From positions 1-5,417 of the forward strand of contig CAXTTV010000266.1 in assembly GCA_964247295.1 (NCBI GenBank): 5,417 bases of DNA. The letters are read 5' to 3'. The translations under genes were made by a program, and so were the position numbers. Positions 1 through 5,417 of the stretch are shown here, one piece after another. The stretch is from CAXTTV01 sp964247295. Lineage in GTDB: Bacteria > Chloroflexota > Ktedonobacteria > Ktedonobacterales > Ktedonobacteraceae. Under the pieces are notes generated by a model. The model ran no database searches. It was not told the origin of the DNA and saw only the letters and a list, made by a program, of their open reading frames with translations. Numbering within the stretch: the stretch's first letter is position 1; each line of letters begins with the position of its first letter.

Positions 1-1
1 G

Positions 2-1018
2 ATCCAGGCTCCTCCTCCTGAGGAAACGCAGCAGATGATGGTTGTCGCGGCGTATCTATTAACATTTATGCAGGCTATGGACCCACCAATACATACGCGC
101 CAGCGAGGTCTGATCCACAAAGCCTTCACACCAAAGATTGTTGAGCAGATACGTCCACGTGTTCAAGCAATTGTAGATGATCTTCTGAATGAGGCCCAGA
201 AGCGTGGGCGGCTTGAACTGATATCCGGCCTGGCTTTCCCGTTACCCGCAACAGTGATTTTAGAGTTGATCGGCATTCCAGATGATGCGCGAGAGATGGT
301 GAAGGAAAGCTCAGATGCGATAGCCCAATACCTGGTCCTGGCGAAGCCCGAGCCGGGCCATCTTACGCGTCTGGCTCAGTCACTAAATAAAGTTGCCGAG
401 TATTTAAAGCCTCTGATTGAGCAGAGGCGTGTCAATCCCGGCGAGGATTTGTTAAGTAAGCTTGCTCAGGTGGAGGATCAAGGTGAGCATATCAGTGAGC
501 AAGAGCTGATCGTGCTCACGACCATGTTGTTATTCGCGGGTCATGAGACCACAACAAATCTGTTGGGAAATGGTGTATTGGCCCTGTTGAGAAATCCCAA
601 GCAATTCGCGAAACTAAAAGCCAATCCCGCATTGATCGCTGGCGCGATCGAAGAGCTTTTGCGTTATGACGCGCCGGTCGTGATGATCCCCAGGTTCCCA
701 TTAGAGCCGATTGAGGTTGGTGGAAAGATACTGAAACCGGGAAACCGGGTTTTGATTGCTTTGGGGTCTGGCAACCGTGACGAGGACCAGTTCGCGAACG
801 CGGATCAATTGGATGTCGAGCGCAAAGGGGGGAGAGTCCTGAGCTTTGGATACGGTATTCACTTCTGTATTGGGGCGACCCTGGCTCGATTAGAATCCCA
901 GGTGGCGTTAGAGACCTTATTACGGCGCATGCCGAACCTGAGGCTGGAGAGTGAAACGGTTCAATGGAAGCCGAGTTTCTCATTGCGAGGACCGGCCATG
1001 TTACCGTTAACCTTTTAA
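2..1018 (+). CDS. Cytochrome P450 (bacterial soluble type), 5' end cut by window
   Basis: This is a heme-thiolate monooxygenase, probably cytosolic and fed electrons by a separate ferredoxin or flavodoxin system, because no reductase domain is fused. The frame is open to the left edge, so the true start lies outside. Bacterial P450s usually have about 400 residues and 338 codons are visible, so roughly 70 N-terminal residues are missing. The Met codons at 35 and 38 are internal. Numbering from the Met at 35: the C-helix motif DPPIHTRQR is at 16-24; the I-helix oxygen-activation motif AGHETT is at 168-173, with acid E171 and T172; the K-helix ExxR is E207 to R210; the meander region is around GNRDEDQFANADQLD; and the heme loop FGYGIHFCIG (271-280) carries the heme ligand C278, followed by LAR. 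All key residues are intact, so this is not a pseudogene. Substrate and CYP family cannot be read from the sequence; a CYP107-like fold is a guess. The gene ends at TAA 1016-1018 and converges on the RND gene. Confidence 0.96.
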   Translation: MQAPPPEETQQMMVVAAYLLTFMQAMDPPIHTRQRGLIHKAFTPKIVEQIRPRVQAIVDDLLNEAQKRGRLELISGLAFPLPATVILELIGIPDDAREMVKESSDAIAQYLVLAKPEPGHLTRLAQSLNKVAEYLKPLIEQRRVNPGEDLLSKLAQVEDQGEHISEQELIVLTTMLLFAGHETTTNLLGNGVLALLRNPKQFAKLKANPALIAGAIEELLRYDAPVVMIPRFPLEPIEVGGKILKPGNRVLIALGSGNRDEDQFANADQLDVERKGGRVLSFGYGIHFCIGATLARLESQVALETLLRRMPNLRLESETVQWKPSFSLRGPAMLPLTF

Positions 1019-1032
1019 GAAAAAGTCATAGA

Positions 1033-1072
1033 GAAAGGACCCTCAATGGTTCACGCCATTGAGGGTCCTTTC
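1033..1072. terminator. Perfect 17-bp hairpin, likely bidirectional terminator
   Basis: The left arm at 1033-1049 is exactly complementary to the right arm at 1056-1072, with a 6-nt loop (TTCACG) at 1050-1055. It fills the 71-bp gap between two convergent stop codons, 14 bp after the P450 stop and 17 bp beyond the RND stop. The arms start with GAAAGG and end with CCTTTC, so a short T run lies inside the stem in both orientations. On the - strand an additional TTTTT follows about 8 nt after the stem. On the + strand no long T tract follows. Position and symmetry support termination of both genes, although it is not a textbook stem plus U-tract on either strand. Confidence 0.85.
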
Positions 1073-1089
1073 GTAGTGAGAGAGAAGGA

Positions 1090-4000
1090 TCAGGCTTTGG
1101 CGATTTCGGCCTCCGCTGTTGACTCTACCGGAGCTGGTTTAGTATCCCGTTTCAGGGCCCGGCGCTCGCGTAGACCTTCAATCAGATCGTAGAGCGTCGG
1201 TACCAGGAGTAGCGTCAGCAATGTTGAAGAGGCCAGGCCTCCGATCACCGTCACGGCCAGAGGAGCGGCGATAAAGCCGCTGGACTGGCTTAGTCCCAGT
1301 GCCATCGGTGCAAGTGCCAGAATCGTCGCCAGCGCTGTCATCAGGATCGGGCGTAGACGCCGGCTTCCACCCTGAAGCAGTGCTGTTCGCACATCCATGC
1401 CCTTCTTTCGATACTGATCTACCAGATCAATAAGCACAATCGCATTTGTGACCACGATACCGATCAGCATCAGCAGTCCGATCAACGAAGGGAGACCAAG
1501 CTGTGTTTTACTGATGAGCATCAGCAGGATCGAGCCGGTAGCCGCGAAGGGGATCGAGACCAGCAGGATTAGTGGCTGTAACAGGCTACGGAAAGTCCCA
1601 ACCATTACCAGATAGACCAGCACAATCGCCGCGAGCAGGGCATTGGTCAGGCCACCAAACGCATCGGATTGCTGTTGAGCCACGCCACCCAGATCGTACG
1701 TAGTCCCAGAGGGCAGGCTCAGACCTTTAAGCTTCTGGGTGATCGCTGTGGTCACACCGCCAGTATTTTGGCTGGTCGCGGTCGTTGTAATTGTCGCCGT
1801 CCGATTGCCTCCGATATGGGTAATCTGAGTCGGGCCGTTGACCTTATTTACATCCGCGATATCGCTAATTTTCACCGTACCGGCCAGAGTCGGGATCTCC
1901 AGATTTTTAATATCGTCAACCGTGTTCGCGGTCGCATCGATCTTGAGATTAACATTCTGCTGTGTTCCATTAAGGGTCACAGTTGTCACAGTAGAGCCGC
2001 TATAGACCTGTCGCAGTGATTGACCAACTGTTGAGGCTGTAAGGCCCTTAGCGGAGGCTTTTTTAGGATCAACGTGAACATCGATCAAAGGTGAAGCATC
2101 AGACAGATTACTATTTGCATTCTTGGTATTAGGAACCTGAGAGACCGCATCCAGTACCTGTTGCGCGGCCTGACGTAGTGACGCGTCATCAGCAGCTTTC
2201 ACATTGACCTGAATATCGGAGCTATTAAAGCCGCCGCCGCCGCTGGCCGCGATCTGAGTTGTGCCGATATCGGTCAGTCCGCTTAACTTTTGCTGAACAT
2301 CTTTCTGCACACTATCCGTGTTATTTGCATCGTCAGGAGTCACCGTAAAATTAGCGACATTGGCACCGCCGCCGCCGCGCAGGGCCGAGAAACCTGAGTT
2401 GCTGGAACCAGCGGTTACCTGATAGATCTTAACGTGTTGGGTATTCGCCAGCAGGTTCTCAATCTTCTGAGTGCTCTGGTTCGTTTTATCCAGACTGGTG
2501 CCAACCGGTAAAGTCTGTGTGATAGTAAAGTTGGCTGCCTGAGAGGAATTAAAGAAGTTTGTACCCAGAGACGGGACCAGAGCAACCGTTCCCACAAAGA
2601 GCAGAACCGCTACGATTAACGTAATTGCCTTGTGGCTCAGGACCCAACCAAGGGTCGCGATATAGCCGCGCTCCAGCGCCGTCTCCTTATGGCCGCCATC
2701 GGGATTTTTCACCGCATTTTTCGGCGCTTTCAAGAACCAGGAGGCCAGGACCGGGATAATTGTCAGAGCGACAAACAGGGAGGCCAGCAGCGCGATCGTC
2801 ACCGCGATCGAGAAAGGATTGAAAAGCTGCCCGACGATCCCACCAACAAAGGCAATCGGCAGAAACACACAAACCGTCGTGATCGTCGAAGCCGTCACCG
2901 CGCCCGCTACCTCGCGGACCGCCGTTGGGATTGCGACACTCTTTTCCTCACCATTATTCAGATGGCGATAGATGTTCTCCAGAACCACAATGGAGTCGTC
3001 GATAACGCGACCGACCGCGATGGTCAGACCACCGAGGGTAAACAGATTCAGCGTATACCCGCCGATCCACAGCCCGATCAGGGCAATCACAATGGAGAGA
3101 GGGATCGAAATGGCCGTGACCAGGGTTGAGCGGATCGAGAACAGGAAGACCAGGATCACCAGGATCGCGAAAAGCGCGCCGATCAGACCCTCGCGCACCA
3201 GACTATCAATTGCCTTAGAGACTGAAGGAGCCTGGTCGGAAACCACATTAATCTTCGCGCCATTCCCAAGCTGCTTTTCCAGCGAAGGGATCAGATTTTG
3301 TACATCCTTAGAGACGCTAACGGTATTACCGCTATCATTTTTAGTAATTGAGACGCCCAGACTATCTTTCCCATTCGTACGGGTCAGAGTTGTGGATGAC
3401 GCCAGATCCTGGGTTACCGTCGCGACATCACTCAATTTTACGGAAGTCGAGGTTGTTGGACACGCACTGGCCCCAGCGCCAGCCGCAGCTCCCGCGCCAG
3501 CTCCCGCACCTGTGAGGCCAGCTCCGGCCCCAGCGCCAGCAGCGCCAGGAAACCCTTGACCAGCGCCAGCACCAGTAACGCCACTGGCTCCCCCCGACGC
3601 GCTCGTCCCGCCAGCCGCCAGAGCCTGCGCGGCACAAGTCGCATCTTGTTTTGTCTGTTGGCCAACAATCACATTTTTTAGATCGTCCAGACTATTAAAG
3701 GTATTGCCCACGCGAACAGATGAGGTTTGTCCATTATCGGTAACCTCACCGGCGGGAAGTGTCAGATTGTTAGCCTGGAGAGAAGATTGGACTCCTGTTG
3801 AGCTCAGGCCCTTATCTTTTAGCTTTTTAAGATCCAGCTTCACATTTACAACTTGATTGCGTACACCTGTCAAATTTACATTTGCCACACCATTCACGCC
3901 CTGAAGCTGAGGCTGGACAATATTCTTCAGGTTATTTGCCAGAGTTGCCTCATCTTGCGAGGAAGAGACGGCAAGCTGCATAATTGGTTGAGCGGAGATA

Positions 4001-4395
4001 TTAAAGGTCTGGACCTGAGGAGTGACCCCCGAAGGCAGGCTTGCCTGGATACGATTGATCTGTTGTGTCAGCGTCTGGCTGGCCTTGTCCAGATCAGTAC
4101 CATAGGCATACTGAACCACAATAATCGAGCTGCCCGCATTGGAGTATGAGTTAAATGACTGAATACCCTGAAGGCCCTGAATGTTCTGTTCCAGTGGGCT
4201 GGTGACATCTTTTTCCACCACTGAAGGAGAGGCCCCAATATATGTAGAGACGACTGTTACACTTGGGAATGTTAGGGAAGGAAAAAGCTCCTGTTTGAGT
4301 GCGGGAATCGCAATTCCCCCAAACAGAAGTATAGCAATTGTAGCGAGTGCCACAAGGCTTTTGTTCGCCAGGCTGAGCCTGGATAGATACGACAT
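1090..4395 (-). CDS. RND-superfamily efflux transporter (HAE1/SwrC-like), complete
   Basis: This is a proton-driven inner-membrane exporter of 1101 residues (AcrB-type pumps have about 1030-1050). It shows the duplicated RND plan: TM1 about 12-33; a first large extracytoplasmic loop about 34-398; TM2-TM6 about 402-553; TM7 about 589-608; a second large loop about 609-913; and TM8-TM12 about 918-1066. The tail is short and charged. Family motifs include ELFPSLTFPSVTV after TM1, the TM4 signature GRVIDDSIVVLENI with the proton-relay pair D466/D467, GIVVTNAIVLID in TM10 (T983, N984), and RLRPILMTA before TM11. The start is chosen because MSYLSRLSLANKSLVAL directly precedes TM1 and a GAGGAG ribosome site sits 6 nt upstream. 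An odd feature is the Gly/Ala-rich insert between C254 and C312; the only other Cys is C509 in TM5. No adaptor or channel gene adjoins it. The substrate is unknown: drugs, lipopeptides or lipids are all possible for this family. Confidence 0.97.
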   Translation of the reverse strand: MSYLSRLSLANKSLVALATIAILLFGGIAIPALKQELFPSLTFPSVTVVSTYIGASPSVVEKDVTSPLEQNIQGLQGIQSFNSYSNAGSSIIVVQYAYGTDLDKASQTLTQQINRIQASLPSGVTPQVQTFNISAQPIMQLAVSSSQDEATLANNLKNIVQPQLQGVNGVANVNLTGVRNQVVNVKLDLKKLKDKGLSSTGVQSSLQANNLTLPAGEVTDNGQTSSVRVGNTFNSLDDLKNVIVGQQTKQDATCAAQALAAGGTSASGGASGVTGAGAGQGFPGAAGAGAGAGLTGAGAGAGAAAGAGASACPTTSTSVKLSDVATVTQDLASSTTLTRTNGKDSLGVSITKNDSGNTVSVSKDVQNLIPSLEKQLGNGAKINVVSDQAPSVSKAIDSLVREGLIGALFAILVILVFLFSIRSTLVTAISIPLSIVIALIGLWIGGYTLNLFTLGGLTIAVGRVIDDSIVVLENIYRHLNNGEEKSVAIPTAVREVAGAVTASTITTVCVFLPIAFVGGIVGQLFNPFSIAVTIALLASLFVALTIIPVLASWFLKAPKNAVKNPDGGHKETALERGYIATLGWVLSHKAITLIVAVLLFVGTVALVPSLGTNFFNSSQAANFTITQTLPVGTSLDKTNQSTQKIENLLANTQHVKIYQVTAGSSNSGFSALRGGGGANVANFTVTPDDANNTDSVQKDVQQKLSGLTDIGTTQIAASGGGGFNSSDIQVNVKAADDASLRQAAQQVLDAVSQVPNTKNANSNLSDASPLIDVHVDPKKASAKGLTASTVGQSLRQVYSGSTVTTVTLNGTQQNVNLKIDATANTVDDIKNLEIPTLAGTVKISDIADVNKVNGPTQITHIGGNRTATITTTATSQNTGGVTTAITQKLKGLSLPSGTTYDLGGVAQQQSDAFGGLTNALLAAIVLVYLVMVGTFRSLLQPLILLVSIPFAATGSILLMLISKTQLGLPSLIGLLMLIGIVVTNAIVLIDLVDQYRKKGMDVRTALLQGGSRRLRPILMTALATILALAPMALGLSQSSGFIAAPLAVTVIGGLASSTLLTLLLVPTLYDLIEGLRERRALKRDTKPAPVESTAEAEIAKA
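2230..2241 (-). repeat. (GCC)4 triplet run encoding Gly4
   Basis: Four GCC triplets on the + strand are read as GGC codons for G719-G722 of the RND protein, in the sequence AASGGGGFNSSD of the second extracytoplasmic loop. A related run at 2365-2376 encodes G674-G677 with one synonymous change. Both probably specify flexible turns; triplet slippage would keep the frame. Confidence 0.6.
2365..2376 (-). repeat. Near-perfect triplet run encoding Gly4
   Basis: The + strand reads ACC followed by three GCC triplets, giving GGC-GGC-GGC-GGT on the coding strand for G674-G677 in ALRGGGGANV of the RND protein. Together with 2230-2241 it is one of two Gly4 loops in the second extracytoplasmic half of the pump. 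Confidence 0.6.
3460..3636 (-). repeat. Cys-bracketed Gly/Ala-rich low-complexity insert in the RND gene
   Basis: This stretch encodes residues 254-312 of the pump. It begins with C254 and ends with C312, and the 57 residues between them are almost entirely Gly, Ala, Ser and Thr, with GAGAG-type runs and one FPG. The DNA is internally repetitive. The 15-mer GGCCCCAGCGCCAGC (+ strand) occurs at 3469-3483 and 3526-3540. The 10-mer CAGCGCCAGC occurs at 3474, 3531 and 3561. The 9-mer GCCAGCTCC occurs at 3496 and 3517. All spacings (57, 30 and 21 bp) are multiples of three, consistent with growth by in-frame slippage or unequal recombination. It precedes the conserved strand VKLSDVATV. Confidence 0.85.
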
Positions 4396-4401
4396 GCAAT
4401 A

Positions 4402-4407
4402 CTCCTC
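4402..4407 (-). promoter_or_regulatory. Ribosome binding site of the RND gene
   Basis: On the - strand the sequence reads GAGGAG, then TATTGC, then ATG. This is a strong Shine-Dalgarno match at 6 nt spacing, and it fixes the pump start at 4395. A second ATG just upstream (4407-4409) is out of frame with the pump. Confidence 0.85.
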
Positions 4408-4557
4408 ATGAATACAATAATTGATAGAAGTGTAGAGACTACTTTAAGAACTGCCCTAATCGTAGATTCTTTCCTATAGAAATGCATCGGGGGAAACCCT
4501 GATAAACTTTTGTCTTTCAATGCTGTACACTTAGAGACATCAGGAAAATACTTTTTC

Positions 4558-4574
4558 ATATGTGGTGTATATGT
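4558..4574. repeat. ATATGT direct repeat with 11-bp period
   Basis: ATATGT occurs at 4558-4563 and again at 4569-4574, one helical turn apart, about 80-95 bp upstream of the sensor-like start. Tandem repeats of this period are typical of binding sites for OmpR/PhoB-type response regulators, but a 6-bp match in AT-rich DNA can arise by chance. Confidence 0.25.
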
Positions 4575-4643
4575 AAAACCTTCTACCTATTAAATAGACG
4601 TATGGTACAGCAAAAAGGTACCGAAGGAAACCAAAGTCTGATT

Positions 4644-4650
4644 GGGGAAA
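4644..4650 (+). promoter_or_regulatory. Weak ribosome binding site of the sensor-like gene
   Basis: GGGGAAA lies 3 nt before ATG 4654, with the G run 6-9 nt from the start. It is a modest Shine-Dalgarno match. A stop codon in the same frame at 4639-4641 rules out a longer N-terminus, leaving TTG 4642 as the only alternative start. Confidence 0.5.
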
Positions 4651-4653
4651 TCA

Positions 4654-5417
4654 ATGCTGCAAGCTTTTTGGTCGCGAATCCAGTTGAACCGGCTCTATAG
4701 AAGACGCTGCCTGGTACTGATTATGGGTCTGCTGGTCCAGTGCGTGGTTCTTGGGCTACTGATTGTCAGCCTCAGTCGGAGGCAGGAGGCCGTAATTGTC
4801 TTGAAGCCAGTCGTGGGGCAGCCGGGGATCTGCCGTTTAGAGCTGGTCGCCCCTTTTAGCAGGCCCTGGGGAATGGGATATCAGGCTGGGGATCTGGTAA
4901 AGGTTCTTAACGCAGATAGTCAGGATCAGAGGACCTGCACATCTCGGGAGGGGTCTTTGCAGCTTCAGGGATTACGAGCGAGCCATGATGTTTTCGAGTT
5001 CAAGAATAGTCCTCAGACTGTAAATAAAGTGACGTGGGGATTATCGTTTGTGCTGGCTCTGATTTTTGATGTCGCCGCTATCACAATCTTTTTACGAGCT
5101 CAAGATCGGCCAACTGCTCAGGTTGCATATGCATTATTTACTGAGTCAGCGCTCCTCTTTTATCTTTTGCCAGTAGAAGAGCTGAATATATTCTGGATTC
5201 AGGTTGCGACCTTTATTCTTGCCATGCTGACTCGTGGTCTTTCCACCACCTTTGTCTGTCTTTTTCCGCGACCCTCACGAGGAAGATCGAAGTACACAGC
5301 AATCCTACCATATCTGCCTCTGCTAATAGGGATTGTGCTGGCCCTGGTCGGCCTACCTCTCCTGATGCTGGCCCCGGCAGTGCGGGTGGCTGTCTTTGTA
5401 TCAACGTTGCTCTATAA
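4654..5417 (+). CDS. Polytopic membrane protein, ComP-like sensor N-terminus, 3' end cut by window
   Basis: The frame is open from ATG 4654 to the right edge, giving 254 complete codons and no stop; an in-frame TGA at 4639 bounds it upstream. Visible layout: a basic N-terminus (RLYRRR); TM1 about 18-41; an extracytoplasmic segment about 42-125; TM2 about 126-147; and further hydrophobic helices near 157-173, 180-203, 215-237 and 239 to the edge. The extracytoplasmic segment contains GMGYQAGDLVKVLNADS (73-89), which resembles the GLxxGDxIxxxN core of a PDZ domain. TM1, then a PDZ-like loop, then a bundle of helices is the plan known from Bacillus ComP and related histidine kinases. C60 and C95 in this loop could pair. 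No kinase motif falls inside the window, so the role of sensor is inferred. Alternatives are a PDZ-containing membrane protein of another kind. It is divergent from the pump, which it might regulate through a response regulator encoded further right. Confidence 0.75.
   Translation, partial: MLQAFWSRIQLNRLYRRRCLVLIMGLLVQCVVLGLLIVSLSRRQEAVIVLKPVVGQPGICRLELVAPFSRPWGMGYQAGDLVKVLNADSQDQRTCTSREGSLQLQGLRASHDVFEFKNSPQTVNKVTWGLSFVLALIFDVAAITIFLRAQDRPTAQVAYALFTESALLFYLLPVEELNIFWIQVATFILAMLTRGLSTTFVCLFPRPSRGRSKYTAILPYLPLLIGIVLALVGLPLLMLAPAVRVAVFVSTLLY

Larger units (their letters stand above)
4396..4653. promoter_or_regulatory. Divergent intergenic region, presumed to hold both promoters
   Basis: These 258 bp separate the divergent starts of the RND gene (-) and the membrane sensor gene (+). 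They are visibly richer in A and T than the flanking genes, with no convincing gene in either strand. Both promoters must lie here or inside the opposite gene. I could not find a -35/-10 pair that I would defend on either strand; AT-rich candidates such as TATATG (4568-4573) and TATTAA (4588-4593) lack a good partner box. Other structures seen are a direct repeat at 4558-4574 and a short palindrome CTATT-A-AATAG at 4587-4597. Confidence 0.5.

Noticed and set aside
516..983. 155-codon open frame on the - strand inside the P450 gene
   Set aside because: It is a shadow of the P450 frame, which carries every family motif; the antisense translation shows no recognisable domain.
2632..3129. 165-codon + strand open frame antisense to the pump
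   Set aside because: Its product is dominated by Arg, Asp, Gln and Asn runs typical of reading antisense to hydrophobic membrane codons; it overlaps the conserved TM region of the RND gene.
2972..3559. 195-codon + strand frame ending in a Pro/Ala repeat
   Set aside because: The Pro/Ala tail is the antisense reading of the Gly/Ala insert, and the rest is antisense to RND sequence; there is no sign of an independent gene.
3428..3668. Two overlapping 69- and 76-codon - strand frames across the Gly/Ala insert
   Set aside because: Repetitive GC-rich DNA with period 3 leaves alternative frames open; both are out of frame with the clear RND protein.
4484..4504. Short hairpin ATCGGG-GGAAA-CCCTGAT in the divergent region
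   Set aside because: Only 6 pairs with a bulge and no T tract; too weak to call a terminator or riboswitch.
4272..4559. 95-codon - strand frame covering the intergenic region and the pump start
   Set aside because: It overlaps the first 41 codons of the pump in another frame, has no clear ribosome site and no recognisable protein character.
5213..5404. 63-codon - strand frame at the right edge
   Set aside because: It is antisense to the open membrane-protein frame, which has clear helices; no support for a separate gene.

Overview
The window carries three protein genes and two intergenic regions. From left to right they are: the C-terminal three quarters or more of a soluble bacterial cytochrome P450 on the + strand (cut by the left edge); a strong hairpin terminator in the short convergent gap; a complete 1101-residue RND-superfamily efflux transporter on the - strand; a 258-bp AT-rich divergent intergenic region; and the first 254 residues of a polytopic membrane protein on the + strand (cut by the right edge). 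The N-terminal layout of that last protein resembles ComP-type sensor histidine kinases.

Base composition looks mid-range, with mixed codon use. The pump resembles the single-component HAE1-type RND proteins of Gram-positive bacteria (SwrC/YerP-like) more than the AcrB group. The C-terminal gene resembles membrane sensors of Firmicutes and Chloroflexota. I infer a monoderm soil bacterium; Ktedonobacteria (Chloroflexota) would fit. This is an impression from protein style and composition, not a proven assignment.

The pump is a single-gene transcription unit. A convergent P450 and a perfect 17-bp hairpin lie downstream of it, and a divergently transcribed gene lies upstream. No membrane-fusion (adaptor) or outer-membrane channel gene can therefore be co-transcribed with it. 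Its most unusual feature is a Gly/Ala-rich insert of about 57 residues bracketed by C254 and C312, the only two extracytoplasmic cysteines in the protein. By alignment from memory, the insert sits where AcrB has its TolC-docking beta-hairpin.

The divergent membrane protein may be the sensor of a two-component system that controls the pump, but its catalytic part lies outside the window, so that link is inference. The P450 has every hallmark motif and looks functional. Nothing in the sequence ties it functionally to the pump apart from adjacency. I found no RNA genes, insertion sequences, CRISPR arrays or prophage signals.
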